Below, one piece after another: positions 14,246 to 21,170 of a stretch of DNA of 37,103 nucleotides. Source of the DNA: a virus. Numbering within the stretch: position 1 is the stretch's first letter; the number at the start of each line of letters is the position of its first letter. The notes beneath the pieces were generated by a model. The model did no database searches. It worked only from the letters and a program-made list of their open reading frames with translations, and was not told the origin of the DNA. Position numbers and translations under genes: made by a program. The stretch spans positions 1-37,103 of IMG/VR virus record IMGVR_UViG_3300025711_000019; one strand, 5' to 3'.

Positions 14246-16000
14246 TTACTCGAACGAGTAGCTGAACCTCGACGACTTGGAGAGCTTCTCCATGCCGAGG
14301 AGCGCGCTCCCGAGCGCGTGGGCGAGGTGGTCGTCGCCGCTCGACTTGACGGTCTCGACGATCTCCTTGGTGTCGTCGTCGAGCTCCTTGAACGGCGCGA
14401 GCGACTTCAGGTGCCGCTTGAGGAGCTCGACCTCCGGGATGTCGAGCGCCGGCAGCCCGAACTCGCGCTCGCGGACCGCGCGGCAGACGTTCTTGAGCGT
14501 GAGCGTGCGGTCCACGGTGACGCGGGCGCGCCCCTCGTCGCTCCACTCCGGCACGAAGGTCTTGCCGTGCTTGACGCTCGAGTTGTACCACTGCGCCCAG
14601 AAGCGCCCCTCGTCGCCGTTCGGGCACAGGTTGCGGAGCAGGTACGAGTTGCGGTCCTTGCCGTAGCCGGCGTCCGCGATCGTGATCTCCGGGTTGAACG
14701 GCGCGATGTACTTGAGGACCATCTCGGCGCTCTCGAGCTCGCGGTCCGTGTCCTCGAACACGCCGATGCCGATGAGGTACAGGCGCTGGTTGACCGCGTT
14801 GCGCCCGAGGACGACGACCCAGTTCAGGTTGCCCCAGTCGATCCCGACCGAGACCATCGACCACGACCTGGTCCGCGCCGACATCAGGGCGTGGCCGGAG
14901 CACGCCCGGATGAAGTCGGCGTCGCCGAGCATCTCGAGCTCGCCGGCGGCGGGGACGCCGACGACGTAGCAGAGCCACAGCTCCTTGAACCGCATGTCGA
15001 TCTTGTCCTGCATCACCTGCGTCGCGCTGATCCACGGTGCGATCAGCTGGGACATGTGGTACCCGCGGATGAGCTGCCGGTCGGGGAACCTCGGGACCCA
15101 CCGCCCGGTGAACACGCGGTCGAGCTCGCCGCGACACGTCTGCTTCCGGCAGAGGTACGCGTAGCTCTCCGGCGGCAGCTCGCGCGTGCCGAGCGGGAAG
15201 TCCTTGACCTGGACGATGCTCTCCGTGTGGTTGACCTCCTGGTCGAGGCCGCACGTCTTGCACTTCACCAGCCAGACCTGCTGGTCGGAAGCCCGGAACG
15301 GGACGTCGATGCCCTGGTTCGGCAGGGTCGGCGTGGAGATCTCGCGGAACAGCCCGTGCTTGGAGCTCTTGAGCGACTCCTTGAACGCGAACTCCACCTT
15401 GTCGCGCATCCGGTCCTTCTCGTCGAGCGTGACGCCGTCGGCGTCGACGCCCTCGCCGAGGTTGCTCTCCCACGCGCTGCGGAACAGCCAGTAGGAGTCG
15501 CCGACCCGGCGCGTGAACACCTGGTTCGGCGTGCCGGAGAGCGCGGCCATGCGCGGCGTCTCGGCGTACGCCGCCGCGACGCGCGTGTTGGAGAAGTCGA
15601 TCAGCTGCTTATCGCGAGGAAAAGTTGTGATCCATTTCGTCCCCGGGTTCGTCGCTAGGAAGTGGAGCACCTCGCTCGCGCTGAGCTCGGTGACGCCGAC
15701 CTGCCGGCCCTTCTCGTAGACCTTGTGAGGGTGCTTGTCGCGCAGCGGCTGGCGGTGGAACGGCCGGTGGTGGAGGAGGCGAGACCGCAGCTCCTTCTCG
15801 TAGTCGCTCCGTATGAGCGTCTGGCGGACGGCGCCGAGCGACTCCTCCGACAGCTTGCGCCGGTTGTCGAGCACGAGCGGCTCGCCCTTCACTCGCCGGT
15901 TGAGCATGCACCAGACCACCGGGTCGGTGTCGGCGACGGCCTCCAGGCCGGACATCGCGTCCACGTCCGGGGGCAAGTCGATGAGCGCGGAGATCTTCAT
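14246..16000 (-). CDS. phage terminase large subunit, GpA (lambda A) type
   Basis: 584 aa from ATG 16000. The ATPase domain shows KGRQVGVT (97-104), the deviant Walker A of the lambda gpA group in which the lysine sits at the start of the loop rather than before the Thr/Ser, and GVTLDEKDR (D193 E194) as Walker B. A Cys pair set (C247, C250 ... C284, C289) suggests an inserted zinc site. The RuvC-like nuclease domain carries IDWG (D388), ADAGYG (D443) and DDHLAHALG (D556, D557, H558). It packages and cuts concatemeric DNA at the portal. No clear Shine-Dalgarno; the start follows a possible small gene by 13 nt. Confidence 0.85.
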   Translation of the reverse strand: MKISALIDLPPDVDAMSGLEAVADTDPVVWCMLNRRVKGEPLVLDNRRKLSEESLGAVRQTLIRSDYEKELRSRLLHHRPFHRQPLRDKHPHKVYEKGRQVGVTELSASEVLHFLATNPGTKWITTFPRDKQLIDFSNTRVAAAYAETPRMAALSGTPNQVFTRRVGDSYWLFRSAWESNLGEGVDADGVTLDEKDRMRDKVEFAFKESLKSSKHGLFREISTPTLPNQGIDVPFRASDQQVWLVKCKTCGLDQEVNHTESIVQVKDFPLGTRELPPESYAYLCRKQTCRGELDRVFTGRWVPRFPDRQLIRGYHMSQLIAPWISATQVMQDKIDMRFKELWLCYVVGVPAAGELEMLGDADFIRACSGHALMSARTRSWSMVSVGIDWGNLNWVVVLGRNAVNQRLYLIGIGVFEDTDRELESAEMVLKYIAPFNPEITIADAGYGKDRNSYLLRNLCPNGDEGRFWAQWYNSSVKHGKTFVPEWSDEGRARVTVDRTLTLKNVCRAVREREFGLPALDIPEVELLKRHLKSLAPFKELDDDTKEIVETVKSSGDDHLAHALGSALLGMEKLSKSSRFSYSFE

Positions 16001-16013
16001 GCGCGCGATTGTC

Positions 16014-16172
16014 TCATGACCCGCCGCTCCCGAGTTGCCGGCTCCCGACACCGAGCGCCCGCCCGAACACGTACGGTACCCAGCTCGCAGGCAGTGGCAC
16101 GCGCTGACCTGCACCGAACATCAGCCAGCGCGCGACGAACCGCGGGCAGACGCAGACCAGCCACCAGGCCAT
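16014..16172 (-). CDS. small hydrophobic protein (52 aa), tentative
   Basis: Fits exactly into the gap between the gene ending at 16178 and the terminase start: 5 nt and 13 nt spacers. The sequence MAWWLVCVCPRFVARWLMFG is hydrophobic with Trp and Arg, followed by a Gly/Ser-rich tail. No Shine-Dalgarno is visible. It could be a real membrane peptide or the untranslated leader of the terminase gene. Confidence 0.3.
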   Translation of the reverse strand: MAWWLVCVCPRFVARWLMFGAGQRVPLPASWVPYVFGRALGVGSRQLGSGGS

Positions 16173-16177
16173 GCGAC

Positions 16178-16699
16178 TCAGGCGACCGACGGGGCGGCCG
16201 GGCCCCACGCGTCGAGGCCGGCGGCGACGCACGCCGCGACGGACGCGTACCTCCCGTCCGGGCCGTCGGGGAGCACTGGCCACATGATGTAGTTTGTAGG
16301 TATGCCGTCGTCCCACGACGTCACCACCTTCTCGGCCTCCTCGCGGCTCACGAACGTGACGGCGTCTTCCCGATCGTCCGTACGGATCTTGGACCAGAAC
16401 CCGAATCCGAAGCCGAGCGCGCTCCCGAGGTAGACGCCCATCTCCGGGTGCACGATCACGAACCGCGTCTCCGGGCGGTACTCGACGGTGAAGTCCTCGC
16501 TCTCCGCCTGTACGGCGCACGCGCCGCAGACCCGGTCGGCTCCCCCGTTCACGCGGCCGACGTACGGCTCGAGGCACTGGACGTCGTGGTGCAGCAGGCA
16601 CGACGCACACTCGCAGTCCGGGTGGTGGAAGTCGACCATCACGCACTGGTCGTCCGTGGGTTCGGTCCGCGGTTGACCGACGTTGCTCTCGAAACTCAT
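16178..16699 (-). CDS. zinc-site hypothetical protein (173 aa)
   Basis: ATG 16699 is chosen because AAGGA lies 8 nt upstream (a GTG at 16732 lacks one). The N-terminal third has HHPDCECASCLLHH, a downstream QC and CGAC, giving a Cys/His cluster that could bind two zinc ions. The rest is mixed strand/helix with FVIVHPEMGVYLGSALGFGFGFW and a segment typical of small alpha/beta folds (DAVTFVSREEAEKVVTSWDDG). Not recognised. It is near the terminase, but its composition is more like the other small unknown genes of this phage. Confidence 0.55.
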   Translation of the reverse strand: MSFESNVGQPRTEPTDDQCVMVDFHHPDCECASCLLHHDVQCLEPYVGRVNGGADRVCGACAVQAESEDFTVEYRPETRFVIVHPEMGVYLGSALGFGFGFWSKIRTDDREDAVTFVSREEAEKVVTSWDDGIPTNYIMWPVLPDGPDGRYASVAACVAAGLDAWGPAAPSVA

Positions 16700-16739
16700 T
16701 TGGTTGTTCCTTCGGAAGGTGTCGAGCCTCACTTAGAGG

Positions 16740-16961
16740 TTAACGCTTACTCCGAGCATTGATGATCTCGCAGCAGCGTTCACGAGCGATGACCTTTAGG
16801 ATTCTGGCGTCCTCTCGTAGGTTGGGAGGACACCTATCGAGATCATACAGAGCCATGCCGGTTGCATCCGTGTCCAAGGTGAACTGGTTGCGCGATTCAC
16901 TGAGTAGTTCATTGCGCAACTCACGGATCTGCGCATCCGTAATAGACTCAACGGTCAGCAT
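16740..16961 (-). CDS. small hypothetical protein (73 aa)
   Basis: ATG 16961 without a Shine-Dalgarno; the stop is TAA. Acidic/polar N-terminus (ESITDAQIRELRNELLSES), then DLDRCPPNLREDARILKVIARERCCEIINARSKR. The DNA is clearly less GC-rich than most of the window. A largely helical domain is predicted. No family is recognised. Confidence 0.5.
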   Translation of the reverse strand: MLTVESITDAQIRELRNELLSESRNQFTLDTDATGMALYDLDRCPPNLREDARILKVIARERCCEIINARSKR

Positions 16962-16986
16962 TTTGTCTGTGTAAAGCTACGAGGCG

Positions 16987-17250
16987 TTACAGTGATGCTT
17001 CTACCATCGTTACGAAAACTCGCTCTTTACAGTCGGCGCACTCGAACATGAACGCTGCCGCTGACGGACCAAGAACAAGCAATCGGTCAGCGTGCGCGGG
17101 GTGACGCTGGCGAGCTATGTCGTTAGCTCGGTTAGACACGCGCGCTTGACGTCCGACCGCAGCGTCTTCGCAGAGCTTGTCGTATATCGCTACATTTTTG
17201 ACGAGCGCTACGTGTCCAGGCTTCGGCGGCCTACCGATCTTGCTGCTCAC
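16987..17250 (-). CDS. hypothetical protein with C-terminal Cys pair (87 aa)
   Basis: GTG 17250 overlaps the upstream stop (GTGA). Basic N-terminus SSKIGRPPKPGH with an AT-hook-like GRPPKP, a helical middle (NDIARQRHPAHADRL), and a C-terminal FECADCKERVF that may be half of a zinc knuckle. A DNA-binding accessory is plausible. No family assigned. Confidence 0.5.
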   Translation of the reverse strand: MSSKIGRPPKPGHVALVKNVAIYDKLCEDAAVGRQARVSNRANDIARQRHPAHADRLLVLGPSAAAFMFECADCKERVFVTMVEASL

Positions 17251-17666
17251 GGCAGCTCCTTGAGCAGCTTCTCGGCCGCGCACTTCAGGCAGTCAGTCGA
17301 GCAGGGTCCAGAGTCGCCGGTACCGCCGGGCCCGTGCTTCGTGTAGATCGGGATGCGGCGCACGAGCTCGCGCAGCTTGTCGTTCTCTGCGCGCAGGTCG
17401 TCCGCGCGGATGCTGACGGCGACCTCGGTCGACGACGTCATCCGGATCAGCGACGCGTCAGCGATCCCGGTCGGGTTGTAGCCGGCGGCGCGCGCGGTCT
17501 CCTCACGCCACTCGCGGTACGCCTCGATCTGAGCCTCGCTGTACGCCTCGCTCGTGAAGCGTGGGCTCGCGTATTCGGAGTTGTGACCCTCGTTGCTCGC
17601 TCCCCACCCCGCGTCGTACCCGGCGTGGAACGCTGCCCGCTGCAGCTCGTCGTCGGTGGTGATCAT
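17247..17666 (-). CDS. hypothetical protein (139 aa)
   Basis: ATG 17666 overlaps the upstream stop as ATGA. N-terminal AAFHAGYDAGWGASNEGHNSEY and a following EAYREWREETARAA helix resemble small phage proteins with a G-x-D-A-G core. The middle helix (RADDLRAENDKLRELVRRI) is a likely short coiled coil. A C-terminal CSTDCLKC suggests metal binding. Function not known. Confidence 0.5.
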   Translation of the reverse strand: MITTDDELQRAAFHAGYDAGWGASNEGHNSEYASPRFTSEAYSEAQIEAYREWREETARAAGYNPTGIADASLIRMTSSTEVAVSIRADDLRAENDKLRELVRRIPIYTKHGPGGTGDSGPCSTDCLKCAAEKLLKELP

Positions 17667-17839
17667 GCAGGCTCCAGGTCGATGAGGTGTTCCCATACGC
17701 CGATGCGCTGACCAAGTTTGCCGTACGGGCCGCCATCGTCGTATCGCAAGCGCGCGCCGCCGCAAGAGACCTCGAGCACGGCGGCGGTGGCCCGGTTGTG
17801 CTTCTGGCGCACCCGGTCGCCCGCGGCGATCCCAGTCAC
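17663..17839 (-). CDS. small beta-barrel-like protein (58 aa)
   Basis: GTG 17839 overlaps the stop of the upstream gene (GTGA) and its own stop overlaps the next ATG. GDRVRQKHNRATAAVLEV, then ARLRYDDGG and ending IGVWEHLIDLEPA: this is the strand-turn pattern of a KOW/Tudor-like mini-barrel. Likely a nucleic-acid- or protein-binding module. Not matched to a named family. Confidence 0.5.
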   Translation of the reverse strand: MTGIAAGDRVRQKHNRATAAVLEVSCGGARLRYDDGGPYGKLGQRIGVWEHLIDLEPA

Positions 17840-18069
17840 CTGGACGACCTCGGCAGGGCGTCGTTGGCCACCTTCCGGAGCCAGGCGGACACGGACGGGA
17901 AGCCGAGCTTCTTGCTGTGCTCGACCCACAGCTCGAAGTCGTTCGACGCGCACCGCAGTTGGTGGCGCTTGTCCAGCTCCGGGGGCAAGACCCTCGGGCG
18001 CCCGGGTGACCTCTTCTCCTCGCCGCCGTCCTCGTCCTCCTTCTTCTTGATGCGTTCGCGCTTAGACAT
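17836..18069 (-). CDS. probable ribbon-helix-helix DNA-binding protein (77 aa)
   Basis: ATG 18069, with AAGGAG directly before it. A very basic/acidic N-terminal tail (SKRERIKKKEDEDGGEEKRSPGRPRVLPPE) with an AT-hook-like GRPR, then QLRCASNDFELWVEHSKKLGFPSVSAWLRKVANDAL: strand, helix, short turn, helix ending in the S-x-W-L-R-x-V-A motif common in ribbon-helix-helix regulators. It is the first gene after one of the perfect 27-bp palindromes, so autoregulation at that site is an attractive but untested idea. Confidence 0.5.
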   Translation of the reverse strand: MSKRERIKKKEDEDGGEEKRSPGRPRVLPPELDKRHQLRCASNDFELWVEHSKKLGFPSVSAWLRKVANDALPRSSR

Positions 18070-18085
18070 ATGCTCCTTTGAGGTC

Positions 18086-18121
18086 AGCTTGCAGGTTCCC
18101 GTTGACATTGTCAACGGGAAC
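18086..18121 (-). promoter_or_regulatory. palindromic promoter/operator (family site 3)
   Basis: Perfect 27-bp palindrome (18095-18121), 13-bp arms around one base, with GTTGAC-ATT-GTCAAC in the centre. On the minus strand TTGACA (18114-18109), 17 bp, CAAGCT (18091-18086). It precedes the ribbon-helix-helix gene by 26 nt. Confidence 0.65.
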
Positions 18122-18146
18122 GTGGGCGTTGCGGGTTCGAGGTCGG

Positions 18147-18320
18147 CTACTCCTTCAGCTTGGCCTTGGCGACGAGCGTGTCGAGGTCGGTCCGGTCCAT
18201 CTCCGGCGTCGTGGTCCTCGACACCGTGACGGTCTCGAGCGCCGGGCGGCTGACGTTCTGGATCCGCTGCCACTCCACGTCGGTCAGCCTGGCGATCACC
18301 TCGTACGGGACGAGGCCCAT
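18147..18320 (-). CDS. hypothetical protein downstream of receptor gene, start uncertain
   Basis: The clearly protein-like part is MGLVPYEVIARLTDVEWQ and an acidic/basic tail ending VAKAKLKE (57 aa from ATG 18320). The frame stays open far upstream, and coding-like sequence (ESAAYLEALRYRSDG) continues to about 18365 without an ATG; a TTG at 18350 is one alternative. It is in the -1 frame relative to the receptor gene that stops at 18383, but no classical slippery heptamer is visible there, so separate initiation is preferred. Confidence 0.45.
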   Translation of the reverse strand: MGLVPYEVIARLTDVEWQRIQNVSRPALETVTVSRTTTPEMDRTDLDTLVAKAKLKE

Positions 18321-18382
18321 CCCGTCCGAGCGGTACCGCAGCGCTTCCAAGTACGCCGCGCTCTCGCCCGGCGGAGCCGGGG

Positions 18383-19354
18383 CTACCGGGCCGCCTCCGT
18401 CGCCTGGGTAGGGTGGCGAGACGCCTCCTGCGGTAGCTGCGCCATGGCCATGCGGAGGGAGTTCTGCATCCGCCGCATGGCGGAGGCGACGTCGCTCACC
18501 TCGGATGCGTCTCCCGGGCGAGGGCCGATCGGGTCCTCGCTCTCCCCGAGGCTCACCGCCTCGGCCTGCCTGACCAGCAGACGCAGCGGCCGGAGCTGGC
18601 GCTGGGTGACGAGGAGCATGGTCGTGGCCAGCGCGAGCTCGAACAGCAGGAACGCGACCCCGAGGCGGGCGACGACGTCGCGTCGGACCTCGGCGATCTT
18701 GTCCTTCCGGATGCCGATCCGGAACGATCCCCAGTGGACGACCTCGCTGTTGCTGGGGTTGCGCAGCCATATCGGCTGCGCGACGTCCCACGCCACGTGC
18801 CCGGTGTCGCGGTTGTACTCCTGGACGAGCGGCTCGTCGCCGGTCCACGCGGCGGCGCGCTTGTGCATGGGCGACTCGAACCGCCTCTTGGATCTCGCGT
18901 TGACCGCGTCGACCTCGACCTTGCCGGTCGGCGGGTGCGAGAACGCGGACAGGGTCGTCGGGATGTACCCGGTCAGGTCGTTCCCGACCGCGTAGAGCAG
19001 GAGCGGGTCCGACGCCGTCATCGAGTCCTCGATGTGTTGGATCCCAGCGCTGTCGGTGAACCAGTCGAAGGTCGAGTGGTACCGCGGCTCGGCGACCGGC
19101 ACGGTGAAGTGGATCTCGGTGTACGTCGGCTTCGCGACGTCGTCCCATCGGAGGACGCCCGTCTCCACCGCGCGCTGCAGGATGATCCCGTAGGTGGCCG
19201 CGCCGGTCTTGGCGAGGGCTCGGCCGCGCGCGAGGATCTCGTCCTCCTGCATGGCGACTGTCGTGTAGGTGACCCCGACGCCGATGCTGGCCAGTAGGGC
19301 CAGCGACACGAGGATGATCTGGAACGTGGTGCGTGTGCTGATCGACTTGAACAT
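18383..19354 (-). CDS. two-TM sensor with HAMP domain, no output domain
   Basis: 323 aa from ATG 19354 (GGAG 8 nt upstream). TM1 spans ~11-33 (FQIILVSLALLASIGVGVTY). An extracytoplasmic domain (~34-228) follows, then TM2 ~231-250 (LGVAFLLFELALATTMLLVT). Residues ~251-302 match a HAMP linker: RQLRPLRLLVRQAEAVSLGE, an acidic DASEVSDVASAMRRM helix and the final NSL. The protein then ends with ~20 polar residues. Bacterial proteins of this layout pass signals to a kinase, cyclase or chemotaxis module; here none is attached. It may bind or block host receptors at the membrane, or serve as a superinfection or signalling-interference factor; this is inference. Confidence 0.75.
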   Translation of the reverse strand: MFKSISTRTTFQIILVSLALLASIGVGVTYTTVAMQEDEILARGRALAKTGAATYGIILQRAVETGVLRWDDVAKPTYTEIHFTVPVAEPRYHSTFDWFTDSAGIQHIEDSMTASDPLLLYAVGNDLTGYIPTTLSAFSHPPTGKVEVDAVNARSKRRFESPMHKRAAAWTGDEPLVQEYNRDTGHVAWDVAQPIWLRNPSNSEVVHWGSFRIGIRKDKIAEVRRDVVARLGVAFLLFELALATTMLLVTQRQLRPLRLLVRQAEAVSLGESEDPIGPRPGDASEVSDVASAMRRMQNSLRMAMAQLPQEASRHPTQATEAAR

Positions 19355-19389
19355 TGAGACATCTCCGATTGATTTGGTACCTGCGTTTG

Positions 19390-20043
19390 TCACTTCAACG
19401 TGTCGTGCCACCAATACTTGTCGGTCCAGTGCAGTCGGCCCGACCTGTCCGTGTGGTGCAGCTTGTGCCCTACCGCCAGCCGGCACACGTGCTCCCGGTC
19501 CATCGTGTGGCCGCAGTACCTGCCGCCGCTGACGACGTCCGGCTGCGCCGACTTCACCCTGTACTGCTTGTGGATGAACGGCTCCGGCTTGTCGGCGTCC
19601 TTGAAGTCGACGATCGGCTGGCCCTGGACTTCGGCCGCGCGCCGCAGCATCTCGCGGTGCAGCTTCGCTCCCTCGCTCTGGCTGACCTCGTCCCAGCTGT
19701 GGGCCGCTGCTTCTCGGTGGTGGCGCACGAACTCGATGGAGTTCATGAACACGTTGACCTTGTCGGGCTTCCCGACCGGGAAGCCCGCGGTTCTCGGCTT
19801 CTGCAGCTTGTTAGCCATGAACGTCAGCGCGCCCGAGCACATCGACCCGGTCTCCTGCGCGAACCACCCCTTGCTCCAGCGCGGGTCCTCGTAGTTGATG
19901 GTCCTGTGGCACGGCAGTGGCTCGTCGCGGTGCATGCAGTCGATGAATCCTTCTGGCGAGCTCGCGCCGAGCCACCCGGGCATGGAGTCGCGGCGGAACG
20001 GGCAGGCCGAGCACGGCTTCGGCGTCGGCGGCCTGTATGTCAT
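19390..20043 (-). CDS. DUF6283-like Cys-rich phage protein
   Basis: 217 aa; ATG 20043 overlaps the lipoprotein stop (ATGA). The N-terminal ~75 residues carry KPCSACPFRRDSMPGWLG, IDCMHRDEPLPCHRTI and SMCSGALTFMANK: the CPFR ... PCH ... CxGA pattern I associate with DUF6283 proteins of phages and actinobacteria, with Cys likely binding metal or an Fe-S cluster. The C-terminal half is additional (helices with EFVRHHREAAAHSW, then a Cys/His region RYCGHTMDREHVCRL). The biochemical function of the family is not known to me. Confidence 0.6.
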   Translation of the reverse strand: MTYRPPTPKPCSACPFRRDSMPGWLGASSPEGFIDCMHRDEPLPCHRTINYEDPRWSKGWFAQETGSMCSGALTFMANKLQKPRTAGFPVGKPDKVNVFMNSIEFVRHHREAAAHSWDEVSQSEGAKLHREMLRRAAEVQGQPIVDFKDADKPEPFIHKQYRVKSAQPDVVSGGRYCGHTMDREHVCRLAVGHKLHHTDRSGRLHWTDKYWWHDTLK

Positions 20044-20441
20044 TGGACGCTCCGCCCGCCGCAGAACCCGAACCTCGGTGCGTTGGCAGCGATCTCGACC
20101 GCCTCGACGGCTGAGACCACGCCGAAGATGGTGTACTTCGCCCACTCCGGCAACGACGACATCGCCGCCACGACCAGAGATGACTCGTCCACCACCGTCT
20201 TGAACATCAGGGCGCGCATCGACGGCGTCGAGCCGAGCAGCGGGTTGCCTTCCCGGAAGTAGTGGCCGTCCGCGGTGTGGAGGTCCCACCGCCCGTAGTT
20301 CGACGCCTTGACGGTCTGCGCGACGTCGCACGCGACGAGCGCCATCGTCGTTGACGCGAGCACACCGACGCGCTGGTTGGCGGTGCAGGCAGACAGCGCT
20401 GGTAGCGTGAGCGCGAGGAATGTCTTGACGGTGACCTTCAT
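20040..20441 (-). CDS. putative phage-encoded lipoprotein
   Basis: 133 aa from ATG 20441. MKVTVKTFLALTLPALSAC is a lipoprotein-type signal peptide with lipobox LSAC, so cleavage before Cys19 and lipid anchoring are expected. The mature part contains YFREGNPLLG, a motif seen in small membrane-associated proteins of the DUF5658 kind, and two hydrophobic stretches (VGVLASTTMALVACDV, YTIFGVVSAVEAVEIA) that may insert in the membrane. It overlaps the next gene by ATGA and lies two genes from the HAMP receptor. Possible roles are superinfection exclusion or envelope modification. Confidence 0.6.
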   Translation of the reverse strand: MKVTVKTFLALTLPALSACTANQRVGVLASTTMALVACDVAQTVKASNYGRWDLHTADGHYFREGNPLLGSTPSMRALMFKTVVDESSLVVAAMSSLPEWAKYTIFGVVSAVEAVEIAANAPRFGFCGGRSVQ

Positions 20442-20632
20442 CTTCCTTGGCTTTCTTCGACGAAGCGGCGCAGCAGGATGCTGTACAACAGAATCTCGTC
20501 CTCGCTACCTCTCTTGGCTTGTCCATACAGGATGGCGAGTAACTTGATGCTGTGTCGGTCATTCGGAGCCGCTCGGATTAGGTCGAGTTCTTCCTTGGAT
20601 GTGCGACGCTTGTTGTTGGTGGTGATTTTCAT
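20438..20632 (-). CDS. small hypothetical protein (64 aa)
   Basis: ATG 20632, coupled upstream and downstream by ATGA overlaps. Basic N-terminus (MKITTNNKRRTSKEELDLI), then two helices (DRHSIKLLAILYGQAKRG, EILLYSILLRRFVEES). Base composition is much lower in GC than the neighbouring lipoprotein gene, suggesting recent acquisition. Unrecognised. Confidence 0.5.
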   Translation of the reverse strand: MKITTNNKRRTSKEELDLIRAAPNDRHSIKLLAILYGQAKRGSEDEILLYSILLRRFVEESQGR

Positions 20633-20697
20633 GGTTCACCGTCACTCTTGTTATTGTTGATAATTAGCTTGAGCGCCTGCTGATCATCTTTTGTCAT
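20629..20697 (-). CDS. 22-aa micro-ORF bridging two genes
   Basis: ATG 20697 overlaps the upstream stop (ATGA) and the stop overlaps the next ATG (ATGA). GGAG lies 4 nt before the start. The peptide is polar (MTKDDQQALKLIINNN plus six residues). Overlaps at both ends fit the coupling pattern of this genome. It may only serve to carry ribosomes across the gap. Confidence 0.4.
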   Translation of the reverse strand: MTKDDQQALKLIINNNKSDGEP

Positions 20698-21170
20698 GTG
20701 TCTCCGTGACGAGCAACGAGGCCCATGATGATCTCCGCGAGCGCGTCCAGCCGATCCGCGTCTCGGTTCAGGATGGCGATACCATCCTCGGCGTGACCCT
20801 TGTCCATCCTGTACCTGTTCGCTTGGGATTCGAGCGCCGACGCGACGTCCTGAGCGAGGTTGGCTGGGATGTCAACCGTGATCGCCTCGGCAGCTGGCGG
20901 CTCGGCGGTCTTGACGGTCTCAGCCTCGGCCGTTACTCGCAGGATGACCACCACTTCCCATGAGTGCTCGTCGTCGCGGTCCTGGAGTTCGATGTGGTGG
21001 TACATCGAGATCTTGGTCGACGTGTTGATGCACGGGTAGCTGAGATAATCGCTGCTCAGGTGCCTCGTGACTTCCGCACCGCACGTCGGGCAGGTGTCAG
21101 TGATCTCGATCGGCAGGTAGCAGCGCTTCAGGTCGAGCTCCGTCTGCTCGTCGGTCATCTTGATCTTCAC
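20694..21170 (-). CDS. hypothetical protein with Cys pair (158 aa)
   Basis: GTG 21170 overlaps the RuvB stop (GTGA). N-terminus: DLKRCYLPIEITDTCPTCGAEVTRHL, a likely zinc-knuckle or beta-hairpin, followed by YPCINTSTKISMYHHIEL and a beta-strand VVVILRVTAEAE. The C-terminal 60 residues are helical (NLAQDVASALESQANRYRM, ADRLDALAEIIMGLV). Translational coupling to RuvB suggests a shared context but not a specific function. Confidence 0.55.
   Translation of the reverse strand: MKIKMTDEQTELDLKRCYLPIEITDTCPTCGAEVTRHLSSDYLSYPCINTSTKISMYHHIELQDRDDEHSWEVVVILRVTAEAETVKTAEPPAAEAITVDIPANLAQDVASALESQANRYRMDKGHAEDGIAILNRDADRLDALAEIIMGLVARHGDT

Noticed and set aside
18383-18450. Programmed -1 frameshift fusing receptor and 18147 frame
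   Set aside because: No X-XXY-YYZ slippery site or downstream structure could be seen; kept only as a low-interest oddity.
18866-18890. tRNA T-arm-like GGTTCGAGTC on the minus strand
   Set aside because: It lies inside the receptor coding sequence, pairing on both sides is poor and no other tRNA arms are present.
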